From Caldimonas brevitalea (GTDB lineage Bacteria > Pseudomonadota > Gammaproteobacteria > Burkholderiales > Burkholderiaceae_C): a DNA stretch of 64,000 nucleotides. The notes beneath the pieces are model-generated. The model was not told the DNA's origin. It made no database searches and worked only from the letters and a program-made list of their open reading frames with translations. Position numbers and translations under genes: made by a program. The stretch covers positions 4,340,001 to 4,404,000 of the forward strand of contig NZ_CP011371.1 in assembly GCF_001017435.1 (NCBI RefSeq). The letters run 5' to 3'. Shown piece by piece: positions 8,640 through 18,243 of this stretch; positions within the stretch are counted from its first letter, which is position 1, and the number at the start of each line of letters is the position of its first letter.

Positions 8640-11501
8640 ATGACGGACCTCTCCTTCCTGCCGGCCGCGATTCAAGCCTTGCTTGCCGGCTACACGCAGA
8701 ACGACCGGCTGCTTCACCTGCACACGCTGCTGGGCCCCAATGTCCTCTTGGCCGAGCGCATGGCGCTGACCGAGAGCATCGGACCGAGCGGCCCGGACTG
8801 CGGCTTCAAGCTGGAGCTGACGGCGCTGAGCGCCGACACGCACCTGGAACTCAAGCAGTTGATCGGCCAGCCCGTGTTGCTGGAGTTGCTGACGCAAGCC
8901 AGCCGCACCGCTCTGCGGCCCTTCCACGGCCAGGTCACCGGCTTTTCGCTGCTGGGGGCGGACGGGGGCTTGGCGCGCTATCGATTGACGGTCGAGCCGT
9001 GGCTGGCCTTTCTGGCACACCGGCACGACAGCCGCACCTTCCAGAGCCGGACGGTGATGGAGATCGTCGAAGCGGTCTTCGCCGGCTACCAGGGGCAGGG
9101 CGCGCTGGCGCCCGCCTGGCGCTGGGACCTGGCAGACCGTGCCGCTTATCCACAACGCTCCCTCTGTACGCAATATCAAGAGAGCGACCTCGCTTTCATC
9201 GAGCGCCTGCTGCGGGAAGAAGGCCTGTTTTATTGGTGGGAGCACACCGGTGACGCCGGCAGCAAGACGCTGGGCCAGCACGTGCTGGTGATCGCCGACC
9301 ACAACGGTGCCTGCAAGCCGAACCGTCAGCCGCGGGTGCGCTACACCCAGCCCGGCGCGACGATGAAAGAAGACAGCCTGCGCAGCTGGCACGGTGAACG
9401 CCGGGTGACCACCCAGGCAGTCAGCATGGCGAGCTGGGACTACCGCAGCACGCAGCTGCGGCCCGTCAGCGCCGCGGCCCTGCACCCCGCCGGCGGCATC
9501 GCCACGGAATGCCAGGACGTGCCGGGCGTCTATGCCTACGAAGACAGCCATCAAGGGCAGCGGCTGGCGCAGCGACAGCAAGAAGCGCTCGACGCCCGTG
9601 GCCGGTTGTATTACGGCGAAGGCACCGTGCGCACCTTTGCGCCCGGCAGCGTGATCACCGTCCTGGACCACCCGCACCACACGGGCGAAGACAAAGACCG
9701 CTTCGTGTTGCTGCGCGCCGAACACCGCGCGCGCAGCAACGTGTCGGCCGACCATCGGGCGATGCTCCAAGACCTGCTGCCAGGGCTCCTCGGCACAGAG
9801 AAGGAGGATAGCGGTGCGACCAAGGCCGGCAGCCTTGCGAACGACGGCGACGAGCCGCTGTACAGCGTCAAGGTCGTGGCGCTGCCGGCTACCGTGGTGG
9901 TGCGTGCGCCCGCGCTCGACGCCGCGCTGAGCCCGCACGCCGGCCTGGACAGTGTGGTCCAGCACCCGCGACCCACCGTCACGGGCACGCAGACCGCCAT
10001 CGTGGTGGGCCTGGGTGCGCCTATCCACACCGACCGCGACCACCGCATCAAGGTGCAGTTCCACTGGCAACGCGGTGCCCAGGGCAGCCACCGGCTACAA
10101 GTGCAGGGGGTCGACAACGCGCCGGCCAGCGATGCCAGCGGCACGTGGGTGCGGGTGGCAACGTCCGTGGCCGGGGCCAACTGGGGCAGCGTCTTCACGC
10201 CACGTGTCGGGCAAGAAGTGCTGGTCGCCTTCTTGGATGGCGACATCGACCGACCGGTGGTCATCGGCAGCCTCTACAACGGCGTGGGGCAGGACAACGC
10301 GCAGGGCAACCAGGTGAACGGCGGCGCCGCCGGCGCCACCGGCAATGCCCCGGCCTGGTTCCCCGGCTCCCAAGCCGCAGGCCAGCACCAGGGGCACCAG
10401 CACGCGGCGGTGATGACGGGGCTCAAGACGCAGGAGCTGTCGGCCAGCCAGAGCGGGGCCGGCGGCTACAACCAGCTGGTGTTCGACGACACGCCGGGGC
10501 AGGGCCGCATCCAGCTGGCGAGCACGCAGCATCGCAGCCAGCTGAACCTCGGCCATGCATTGAACCAGAACGACAACCAGCGCCTGCACCCGCGCGGACA
10601 CGGCAGCGAGCTGGTGACCGAGGCCAGCGGAGCCTTGCGCGCAGGTAGCGGCCTGCTGATCAGCGCTGAGGCTCGGGCAGCGGGCTCGACCGGGGGCACC
10701 GCGCAGCTCGACACCCGCGAGGCCGAGCAGCAGCTACAGCAAAGCGCAGAGCTGACGTCGACGCTGATCGACACCGCGCAGAAGCACAACGCGAAGCTGA
10801 AGGACGAACCGCAGGCCAAGGACTTGCCCGTGCCCCAGGCACAGAAGGCCCTGCGGGAGAGCATCGAGACGACCGATCAGCGCGGCGACGCCGGCAGCGG
10901 CGACCAGGCGATCGGCGGCGGCGCGGGGGCCGTCAAGGCCTGGAGCCGACCCGACCTGTTGGTGAGCGCGCCTGCCGGGGTGGGGCTGTACAGCCCGGCG
11001 AACACGATTTTCAGCGCGGGCAACACTGCCAGCTGGGTGGCGGGGCAAGACATCACCCACAACGCCCAGCGCCACCACAGCATCGCGGTGCAAGGTGGCA
11101 TCAGCTGGTTCACCTACGGCAAGGCGAGCGACCCGAGCAAGCCGAACCAGGAGACCGGCATCATGCTGCACGCCGCGAGCGGCAGCGTGAGCAGCCAGAG
11201 CCAGAGCGGCGCTACCAAGCTGACAGCGGACAAGGCGGTGGAGGTCAGCAGCACTCAAGCGGCCATTCAGATGGGCGCGCCAAAACACATCCTGCTGACG
11301 GCGGGCGGCTCGTCGATTCGGATCGAAGGCGGCGACATCACGTTGACAACGCCGGGTGCGGCGCAGTTCAAGGCGAGCATGAAGGAGTTGACGGGGCCTG
11401 CGAACGCGAGTTCCAGCGCCGACCTCCCCGCTCCTCAGTCCGTCCCTCCTTGCGGCCAGCAGCAGGCGGAGAGCGTGTCGAATGGAGCTGCGCTGCTATG
11501 A
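8640..11501 (+). CDS. vgrG: Type VI secretion tip protein VgrG
   Basis: A 953-residue VgrG, the trimeric spike at the tip of the T6SS tube. The product starts MTDLSFLPAAIQALLAGYTQ, with the gp27/gp44-like base over about 1-430. The gp5-like OB fold spans about 444-551 and includes the signature HRIKVQFHWQRG, TWVRVATSVAGANWGSVF and GQEVLVAFLDGDIDRPVVIG. The DUF2345 C-terminal extension follows and ends in a serine/glutamine-rich tail. ATG 8640 was preferred to the upstream in-frame ATG at 8430 because the intervening 70 codons look non-VgrG. The stop overlaps the DUF4123 adaptor start by ATGA. No T6SS core gene is nearby, so this is an orphan vgrG island delivering the cargo encoded downstream. 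Confidence 0.95.
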   Translation: MTDLSFLPAAIQALLAGYTQNDRLLHLHTLLGPNVLLAERMALTESIGPSGPDCGFKLELTALSADTHLELKQLIGQPVLLELLTQASRTALRPFHGQVTGFSLLGADGGLARYRLTVEPWLAFLAHRHDSRTFQSRTVMEIVEAVFAGYQGQGALAPAWRWDLADRAAYPQRSLCTQYQESDLAFIERLLREEGLFYWWEHTGDAGSKTLGQHVLVIADHNGACKPNRQPRVRYTQPGATMKEDSLRSWHGERRVTTQAVSMASWDYRSTQLRPVSAAALHPAGGIATECQDVPGVYAYEDSHQGQRLAQRQQEALDARGRLYYGEGTVRTFAPGSVITVLDHPHHTGEDKDRFVLLRAEHRARSNVSADHRAMLQDLLPGLLGTEKEDSGATKAGSLANDGDEPLYSVKVVALPATVVVRAPALDAALSPHAGLDSVVQHPRPTVTGTQTAIVVGLGAPIHTDRDHRIKVQFHWQRGAQGSHRLQVQGVDNAPASDASGTWVRVATSVAGANWGSVFTPRVGQEVLVAFLDGDIDRPVVIGSLYNGVGQDNAQGNQVNGGAAGATGNAPAWFPGSQAAGQHQGHQHAAVMTGLKTQELSASQSGAGGYNQLVFDDTPGQGRIQLASTQHRSQLNLGHALNQNDNQRLHPRGHGSELVTEASGALRAGSGLLISAEARAAGSTGGTAQLDTREAEQQLQQSAELTSTLIDTAQKHNAKLKDEPQAKDLPVPQAQKALRESIETTDQRGDAGSGDQAIGGGAGAVKAWSRPDLLVSAPAGVGLYSPANTIFSAGNTASWVAGQDITHNAQRHHSIAVQGGISWFTYGKASDPSKPNQETGIMLHAASGSVSSQSQSGATKLTADKAVEVSSTQAAIQMGAPKHILLTAGGSSIRIEGGDITLTTPGAAQFKASMKELTGPANASSSADLPAPQSVPPCGQQQAESVSNGAALL

Positions 11502-12547
11502 CGGGCGAGAGCGCCCCGCCCTCGGCGGCTCCCGTCGCCAGTCGTTTGGACCAGGGTCAGAGCAAGCCCAAGTTCCTGAGCCAGACGCCTCTGCCGGTGC
11601 TGCAAGGTCTTCCCCTCTATGCACTGATCGACCCGTTCTTAGGCGAGCCCCACCTTCTCGCTGGCGCATCGACTAGCGCGACGGACCTGGATGACTTGCA
11701 GGCGGCGCGGCGTTCGGCCTGGAAGCGGGCGGTGTGGGTCGCTCGTGACCCATCTCCACGCGTGGAGGCGGATCGGATGCCGTATGTCGTGCAGCTGGAA
11801 GGCGCTGATGATCCCTTGGTGGAGTTGCTGGTCCAGGGCGCAGCGATGGAAGCGCAACAGGCTTCGGAGACGTCTATCGGCAAGCTCGGCATCGGCGCCC
11901 TCATCGAGACGCCGCTGGATGGCCAACGGCTCATGCAGCGCATCGAGCAAATGACCACCGTCATGGTGCGTGGAAGGCCGCGCTACTTGCGGTTGGCCGA
12001 CCCGCGTGTCTTCGAACTGCTGGTTCACTTGTTGTCGGCGCGTCACTTGGCCGAGTGGCTCGGGCCTGTCGGCAGATGGCATCTACGTCTTCGAAACGGC
12101 ACATGGGGCTGCTGCCTGGGCTTGGCTGACGATGCTTTCCTGTCCACCGAAGCCGAACTGTACGGTCGCCGGCAAAGGGTCGAGGAGCTGTTGACCAAGC
12201 CGGCTCGGCTTCTCCTCAGCGTTGAGCAAGAGGCCCGCCTGTTGGATGGCGAAGCGGTCTCGCTAACACTCGCCGTGCTCCAACGCGAGTTGGCGGATGT
12301 GCCGGACCATGCACATGAGGCCGCCTGGACAGCCTGCGAGCAGGCTGCGGCCGTGGGGTTGACGGACTTGAACGATCGTGTGAGCTATGCCTGGCGCGCG
12401 GCTCTCGGTCGACCCGTCAACGGCACAACGCGGGGCCGCGAAGCGATTGACGCCGCAAAGAGGAATCCGGGAAGTTTGGAAGAACGGCTCTGGGAACTGG
12501 ATGCAGATTCCCAGCAGGGCACAAGCAGCGATGACGCGCGCGCTTAG
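11498..12547 (+). CDS. DUF4123 domain T6SS effector adaptor/chaperone
   Basis: A 349-residue protein with the DUF4123 hallmarks LPLYALIDPFLGEP near the N-terminus, a central TTVMVRGRPRYLRLADPRVF, and HLAEWLGPVGRW. DUF4123 proteins (Tec/VasW-like) load a specific effector onto its cognate VgrG. The start ATG overlaps the vgrG stop, indicating translational coupling, and the effector gene begins 24 bp downstream. This vgrG-adaptor-effector-immunity order is the standard layout for VasX-type cargo. The C-terminal ~130 residues are less conserved in appearance and probably contact the effector. Confidence 0.85.
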   Translation: MTGESAPPSAAPVASRLDQGQSKPKFLSQTPLPVLQGLPLYALIDPFLGEPHLLAGASTSATDLDDLQAARRSAWKRAVWVARDPSPRVEADRMPYVVQLEGADDPLVELLVQGAAMEAQQASETSIGKLGIGALIETPLDGQRLMQRIEQMTTVMVRGRPRYLRLADPRVFELLVHLLSARHLAEWLGPVGRWHLRLRNGTWGCCLGLADDAFLSTEAELYGRRQRVEELLTKPARLLLSVEQEARLLDGEAVSLTLAVLQRELADVPDHAHEAAWTACEQAAAVGLTDLNDRVSYAWRAALGRPVNGTTRGREAIDAAKRNPGSLEERLWELDADSQQGTSSDDARA

Positions 12548-12571
12548 AAGCGCCGAAGACCAGAGATCAAC

Positions 12572-15500
12572 ATGAGCACCGAAACCTGCAAGGCCTGCGA
12601 GAACAGCGGCCTGCCGATCCTCTTCCTGTATCACAGTGCGGTTGCCAAGGACGCGGCGTTCGCCCCACTCAATGCCGCCAAGCTCAAAGAGCACGACGCA
12701 TCGGTGAAGGAGGTCGGCCTCCCGCCCTTGAAGTACGCCCGTTATGTACTGCGCACCTTGCGGCCGGGAATGTACTTGCACGTGTACCACGAGACGCCGC
12801 CGCGAGCTTTGAAGTTGGCGGCAGCACGGCGGCAAGCAGGCGGGAAGGCTGGCGCAGCAGACCCCGATGCAGCTCATTGGGAAGTGTTCCGTGTGCTGCC
12901 AAACGGAGCCCTCGTCCCTGAGGGACACCCGCATTTCGTGACCGGCGAAGCCTTCGCTTGCCGACGTGACGGAGGCTCCCACCTCCTGACGACCGTGACC
13001 TATCGTCTCCAGGACGCGCATGCAGCAACTGGGTTGTGGGTTGCCGTGGGCGCCAACCTGTGGGACCGGAAGTTGCGGGCACAAAACAAGATGAAGCCCG
13101 AGGTGATGCAGCGCATCGACATCGCGAAGGCGCGCACCGCTGGGGAGAGTTACGTTCGCCCGACGGCCCAGTGGCTCGCGGAACACGTCGCGGACTTCGC
13201 GTTGTTTGACCTGCAGCACGCGAAGCGCAACTCAACGTCTGTCCTCGCGCCCCTCTCCAACCTCGAAGAGATGCTCTGCCAGCGCATGCTTGCGCTGTCC
13301 GCGGGGCACCCGCTCACCAAAGGCAAGGGTTTCGTGTTCCCCTTGCGCGACCCTGTCGGAACCGCAGAGGCGTTGTCGGACATCGCACGCGCCCGATATC
13401 AACAGGGGTTGGACTACTCGTACTCCCAGCGGCATCCATTGGGAGCCCTGGCCGGGATCGAGTTCATCCGCAAGCGCGTCTATGGTGTACAGCTCGCGAC
13501 CCTGCACGAACAGTCACCGCTGCGTTCGACCGACCTCGTTGACGCCAAGCACCGCCCGCTGATCGACCCCGCATACCAGCGTGAAATACCGTCGTCCGGA
13601 GAGATGCCTCAATGGGTCCGCCTCGGCACCGTGCGCCTTGAGAACTTTCAGCTGGATCGCAAGCCAGGTGGAGAGCTTCCGAACAGCGCACGTTGGTTGC
13701 AATTGAAGGGGATGCCGCAGTACGGCATCGTCATCGCTCCCGCGGCAGACATGGCCCAGCTCAAGGCGAAAAAGTCCACCCAGAAGATGGACCGGCTGCA
13801 CAAACGGGATGAAGTCGAGCAATTCGTTTCCAGCTTCAAGGACAAAATCGACGCCTACAACAAGCTGGTGAGCCAGCATGATGAGGACAGAGCGCAGCTG
13901 CTGACCGCGGCAGCGCTTTGCACCTACTTCCGCCGGCATTTCGATCCCTCGGATCCCAATCCACTCGGGGCAACGCGTACACCGGGTATCGAGTACATGC
14001 GCGAGGTCAGCAAATCCCTGATCGGTTGGGGGGGCGTGAGCGCCGGGTTGGAGCGGGCTGTCCGGAAGCTGCTGCTGACGGAAGACATCGAGGGAGATGA
14101 CGGCTGGGTCTGGCGCGGTCTGGTCGCCAACGACGATGGCTTGTTCGGAACTTTGAGATCGTTCACCGGGAGCCAAGCAAAGTGGTGGACAGATGAGGAA
14201 GCCAAGCTCGACAAGACGTACGACACGGTCAAAGGACTCCTGACGGATGCTGACTTCGGTCCCAAAGTGAGCTGGGCCACGGGTGCCGGCGCAGGCTTGA
14301 GTTTCGGCATCATGGGCGCCGTCGCCGGTGCGGCGACGCACTTGGCCTTCTCGGCGGCAGAGAAACTGGGGCCGGCGGGTGCGGTTCAATCCGTCAAGGC
14401 CTCTGCACAGGCAGCGGCCCAGAAAGTGGAAAGCGCCACGCAGAAGGCAGCGGACTTCTTCTCCAGCAAGGAGGCCGCCCTCGCGAACAACGTGCAGGCC
14501 TGGTGTCACCAGCAAAAGCTGATACTCGACGGCGCGCTGAACAAGAAGCCGCCTGCGAGGCCCCTCTATGCTCGCGTCCAAGTGACGTTTGCCGAGGCCC
14601 TGGATCTCTTCGTCGACATGGAGAGGCAGGGAACGACGCTGAACGAGAAGAACCGCAAGCTCAAGGAGCGGATCCAGGCGATGCCGGCTGACGTTCGCGA
14701 CCAGAAGATCTCCCTCGACTTTTTGACAAGCGACGTTGACCTTCAGGACGCGAAGAACGTTCGGGGCCTTGCCGGTCAGGCACAACAAATTGGGGTGAAC
14801 TTCCGCGGTTCTGCCGGCATTCCGGTGCAGATGCTCACCGTCGATCAGCTCGGGCAGCTTTACCGAAAGGCCCATCGCTTCGACGCGCTGAAGAGCGGCG
14901 TCCTCCGTCTGGCCGACCTCGTCGAGCGTCAGACCTCGCGGATGACGACGGGGGCCATCAAAGTTGCGGTTTTGCCCGGCAAGGCGGCCGCGGGGGCCGT
15001 TCGTGGCGCCGTCGATCCCGAGTCACGTCTGTCGATCTTTGGTGCGTTTCTTCAATGGAGGCTCCACGAGGTCAACCAAGGGAAAATTGAAGCCCTTGTC
15101 GAGCGTCTGGAGAAAACGCCCAACCTGTCGCCGGAGCAACGGGAGGCGATTGAGGACGCGATCGCCATGACGCGCGTGGGCATGTGGGATAACAAGTGCG
15201 GTATCACGGGCGGCGTGGCGGAAGTGGTGGCGACAGGCGCGAGCAATTTGAGACTCGTTGGCACGGCGGCTTTGGCGACGACCACTGCGGCGGTCCTCGG
15301 AGCTTGCGGGAACGTGTTGAATGCCACCCAAAATTTCATGAAGGCATTCGGCAAACGGGCTGATGGGGATACCCCGTTTGCTATAGCTTACGCGGCCGTC
15401 GGGGCGGCATACATGTTAGCGGCAGTTGGATCTGCGGGCGCGGGCGTCGAGGTCGCCGCTTACTGGCTCGCCAGGCGAGGTCTTCTCCAAGGCTCGATCA

Positions 15501-15784
15501 GAGGCGCGACGGGTATTGCAGGTACCGCGATGCGGCTCCGCGGGCTCAGCTTCACTGGCTGGGGTTTGGTATTGACCGTCGTGGCGTTTGCCGGAGAAGG
15601 AATCGTTGTGTACTTTGATAGGACGGCGCTTGAGCTTTGGGTTGAAAACTGCTACTTCGGGACCAAACCCAAGTATCGCCGTGTCGGGGAGTCACGCCCC
15701 AATCCCGAGGCGTGGGAGTCTGAGGCCAAAGACTTCGAGAGCGCGCTGAAAAAGGCGGAAGCGGACGGAGCAGCCTCGGTATGA
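12572..15784 (+). CDS. T6SS membrane-active effector, VasX-N / BTH_I2691-like
   Basis: The 1070-residue product begins with C-x2-C and NSGLPILFLYHSAV, matching the VasX N-terminal (MIX-like) delivery region of BTH_I2691-family effectors; LRPGMYLHVYHE and ALVPEGHP fit the same region. A glycine/alanine-rich hydrophobic hairpin lies at about 566-592. Further membrane segments at about 891-917, 936-968 and 995-1016 form a colicin-like C-terminal module. The likely role is inner-membrane permeabilisation of competitor cells after delivery by the upstream VgrG. The stop overlaps the first immunity-like gene by ATGA. Toxic activity is inferred from the architecture and neighbours. The last ~13 codons recur in degraded form in every spacer of the downstream array. 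Confidence 0.82.
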   Translation: MSTETCKACENSGLPILFLYHSAVAKDAAFAPLNAAKLKEHDASVKEVGLPPLKYARYVLRTLRPGMYLHVYHETPPRALKLAAARRQAGGKAGAADPDAAHWEVFRVLPNGALVPEGHPHFVTGEAFACRRDGGSHLLTTVTYRLQDAHAATGLWVAVGANLWDRKLRAQNKMKPEVMQRIDIAKARTAGESYVRPTAQWLAEHVADFALFDLQHAKRNSTSVLAPLSNLEEMLCQRMLALSAGHPLTKGKGFVFPLRDPVGTAEALSDIARARYQQGLDYSYSQRHPLGALAGIEFIRKRVYGVQLATLHEQSPLRSTDLVDAKHRPLIDPAYQREIPSSGEMPQWVRLGTVRLENFQLDRKPGGELPNSARWLQLKGMPQYGIVIAPAADMAQLKAKKSTQKMDRLHKRDEVEQFVSSFKDKIDAYNKLVSQHDEDRAQLLTAAALCTYFRRHFDPSDPNPLGATRTPGIEYMREVSKSLIGWGGVSAGLERAVRKLLLTEDIEGDDGWVWRGLVANDDGLFGTLRSFTGSQAKWWTDEEAKLDKTYDTVKGLLTDADFGPKVSWATGAGAGLSFGIMGAVAGAATHLAFSAAEKLGPAGAVQSVKASAQAAAQKVESATQKAADFFSSKEAALANNVQAWCHQQKLILDGALNKKPPARPLYARVQVTFAEALDLFVDMERQGTTLNEKNRKLKERIQAMPADVRDQKISLDFLTSDVDLQDAKNVRGLAGQAQQIGVNFRGSAGIPVQMLTVDQLGQLYRKAHRFDALKSGVLRLADLVERQTSRMTTGAIKVAVLPGKAAAGAVRGAVDPESRLSIFGAFLQWRLHEVNQGKIEALVERLEKTPNLSPEQREAIEDAIAMTRVGMWDNKCGITGGVAEVVATGASNLRLVGTAALATTTAAVLGACGNVLNATQNFMKAFGKRADGDTPFAIAYAAVGAAYMLAAVGSAGAGVEVAAYWLARRGLLQGSIRGATGIAGTAMRLRGLSFTGWGLVLTVVAFAGEGIVVYFDRTALELWVENCYFGTKPKYRRVGESRPNPEAWESEAKDFESALKKAEADGAASV

Positions 15785-16887
15785 CAACGTACATCAGACG
15801 ACGCGCCGCCGATCTGCGCCCCGGTGCCCCAAACACTAACGATCTCGGGGAGAGTGAATCGAAGCGGCTTCAGAAAGGGAAAGCCGCCTCCGACAGTCCT
15901 CGCACACTGGGCCTCCTGCATGCGGTATACCAGCATGCGATTGCATTGGAAGCGGCATCGACCCGGACAAGAGGCATTGTGAGTGTTTTTGCTTTGGTGT
16001 TTGTTCCCGTTGCGATTCTCGGTCTGCTTTTCTTCGATCTGTCCGTTGGTCTGACACAAGACAGTATCAGGGAAGGATCTGCTTTGCTCGCACTTGCGTC
16101 GCTTGTATTGGCGGCGGTGAGTCTGCTGATTTTCTTCTGTGCTTTGACTGGTGCAATTCGCGCTTTTCGGATTGACTTATTCAGTCCGCTTCAAATGCCC
16201 ATTCTGTTCAACGCGAAGACGCGCAAGGTGTACCGGTTCATACAAGATATGCCCGGAACAAACTTCAGCACGGCTCTAGTGAACATGAAGTACTGGCCGG
16301 GCGTTTTCAAGCGTTGGCCGTTGATCCTGGTTGAGTATGATTGGGATTGCTTGGAAGCAGAACATGCCAAGGAAACACGCGTCAGCGGAAATGTCGTGCA
16401 AACCTTGCACGAACTGAGGTTTATTGCAAAGGAGTCGCCGGGTAGTGGCGGCGTGGTCGATGGCTTCACGGTGGCCTCGCCGCTTATGCTGGGGTCGGAG
16501 ACATGGCCTGAGCTGTGGGAGTTCATCCGGCGCTATATGGAAGAGCAGAGCCTGGCGGCCCTCGACAACGAGTCGTTCGCCCCCGAGCCACCGAAGACCC
16601 TATTTCAGGCTGCAAACGCTGTAGCGCCCGCTGGTTGGTTCTGGGCTGTCGCGGGCGGCATCGGCACCGCTTGGATTGCCTGGCGGTCGGGGATTCCGGA
16701 AGGGAGCCTTGCGTCAATCACATGGTTCCTGTTTGCGGTGTTTAGCGGCCTGACCCTTGTGATCATCATGTTCAACTGGCTTGCTCACCGCTTGGCTCCC
16801 CGAGTAGAGCTGCCGGCGGACCTCCTGGCAGAAGCTGGGAGTCCCATTGAGCGGTCCGAACTCACGATAAAGACGGCCGCGAAGTAA
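15781..16887 (+). CDS. Putative T6SS immunity membrane protein, copy 1
   Basis: A 368-residue inner-membrane protein coupled by ATGA overlap to the effector, so it is the most likely cognate immunity protein. It has a basic N-terminus (IRRRAADL), a helix at about 65-84, a short periplasmic loop (85-100) and a helix at 101-126. A cytoplasmic domain of about 150 residues follows, with TRKVYRFIQDMP, KYWPGVFKRWPLILVEYDWD and ELWEFIRRYMEEQ. Helices at about 282-301 and 312-333 precede a short tail. The cytoplasmic pattern resembles DUF6708-type proteins found beside such effectors (recalled, not searched). Residues 171-353 differ from copy 5 at only three positions (224, 279, 287), while the first 130 residues are much more divergent. 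Confidence 0.75.
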   Translation: MTTYIRRRAADLRPGAPNTNDLGESESKRLQKGKAASDSPRTLGLLHAVYQHAIALEAASTRTRGIVSVFALVFVPVAILGLLFFDLSVGLTQDSIREGSALLALASLVLAAVSLLIFFCALTGAIRAFRIDLFSPLQMPILFNAKTRKVYRFIQDMPGTNFSTALVNMKYWPGVFKRWPLILVEYDWDCLEAEHAKETRVSGNVVQTLHELRFIAKESPGSGGVVDGFTVASPLMLGSETWPELWEFIRRYMEEQSLAALDNESFAPEPPKTLFQAANAVAPAGWFWAVAGGIGTAWIAWRSGIPEGSLASITWFLFAVFSGLTLVIIMFNWLAHRLAPRVELPADLLAEAGSPIERSELTIKTAAK

Positions 16888-17046
16888 GAACTGACAGCTC
16901 CTAGGCGGCATGTGCTTATTACCTAGTGCGAGCTGAAAATGCATGCGGCCAACTTTTTGGCAACAAACGAAAACTCCGAAAAAAGAGTCCAGGTCCGTCG
17001 GTCGACGGTTCAGTGAAGAAAGGCGAAGCAGTCGGAGTGTGTCGGT

Positions 17047-18153
17047 ATGACCAACTACATCAGGCGTCGCGCTTCCGGGCAGCATCGCAGCAAGGCCGCC
17101 AATCTCGAACCGGACTCTAGCGAGGTGAATCGGCTCGACAAGCGTAAGTCTGTCTCCGACACGCCTCGCTCGCTTGGCCTTCTCCAAGGGATCTACGAGC
17201 ACGCCCTTGCATTGGAGGCCGCACCTACCCGAACAAGAGGCATGGCGAGCGTTATCGCCTTGTTGTTTGTACCCGCTGCAATACTCGGTCTACTGTTTCT
17301 TGATGGCTCCACTGACTTGCTGGGGGACAACATCAGGGATCGAGCCGTTATTGGCGTGCTTCTATCGCTTGTGCTGGCGATTGTGAGCCTACTGCTTTTC
17401 CTGGGTGCGGTGACCGGTGCCATTCTGGCTTTTCGAATCGATTTGTTCAGCCCGCTTCAGATGCCCATCCTGTTCAACCGGAAGACGCGCAAAGTATATC
17501 GGTTCATACAAGATATGCCGGGCACCCACTTCAGCACTGCTTTCGTGAACATGAAGTATTGGCCGGGGGTTTTCAAGCGGTGGCCATTGATCCTCGTCGA
17601 ATACGACTGGGATTGCTTGGAAGCAGAGTACACCAAGGAAACCCGCCTCAGCGGAAACGTCGTCCAGACCCTGGACGAGTTGAGGTTCGTTGCGAAGGAG
17701 TCGCGAAGGGGCGTGCGCGTCGTCGACGGTTTTACCGTGGCGTCCCCGCTTATGTTGGGTTCCGAAACTTCGCCTCAGCTCTGGGAGTTCATCCGGCGCT
17801 ACATGGAAGAGCAGAGCCTGGCGGCCCTCGACGACGAATCGTTCGCACCCGAGCCGCCCACGACCCTGTTTCAGGCTGCAAAGGCTGTAGCGCCGGCGGG
17901 TTGGATCTGGGCTGTCGCGGGAAGCGCCGGCACCGCTTGGATTGCCTGGCGATCGGGAATTCCCGAGGGGAGCTTCGCGGCGATTACATGGTTCCTTTTT
18001 GCTGTGTTTAGCGGCCTGACGCTTGTGATCATCATGTTCAACTGGCTCGCTCATCGCTTTGCTCCCCAAGTAGAACTGCCGGCGGACCTCCTTGCAGAAG
18101 CGGGGAGTCCCATCGAGCGGTCCGAACTCACGACAAAGGCGGCCGCCAAGTAA
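17047..18153 (+). CDS. Putative T6SS immunity membrane protein, copy 2
   Basis: A 368-residue paralogue of copy 1 with the same four-helix layout. It follows a 159 bp spacer whose final ~38 bp is a degraded copy of the effector 3' end and supplies a GGAG ribosome-binding site. It shares its N-terminal start MTNYIRRRAS and the following DSSEVNRLDKRK with copy 4, but its C-terminal tail (LLAEAGSPIERSELTTKAAAK) with copy 1. It is therefore a mosaic. The loop between helices 1 and 2 (DGSTDLLGDNIRDRAV) is unlike those of the other copies. It may protect against an effector variant no longer encoded here. Confidence 0.72.
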   Translation: MTNYIRRRASGQHRSKAANLEPDSSEVNRLDKRKSVSDTPRSLGLLQGIYEHALALEAAPTRTRGMASVIALLFVPAAILGLLFLDGSTDLLGDNIRDRAVIGVLLSLVLAIVSLLLFLGAVTGAILAFRIDLFSPLQMPILFNRKTRKVYRFIQDMPGTHFSTAFVNMKYWPGVFKRWPLILVEYDWDCLEAEYTKETRLSGNVVQTLDELRFVAKESRRGVRVVDGFTVASPLMLGSETSPQLWEFIRRYMEEQSLAALDDESFAPEPPTTLFQAAKAVAPAGWIWAVAGSAGTAWIAWRSGIPEGSFAAITWFLFAVFSGLTLVIIMFNWLAHRFAPQVELPADLLAEAGSPIERSELTTKAAAK

Positions 18154-18243
18154 GAACTAAGACTTGAGGCGGAACAAGAGAGCGTCGCCGTCCTGGCGCG
18201 ACCCCCAGTTGAAGAAGGCCGAACTAGACGGAGCAGCATCCGT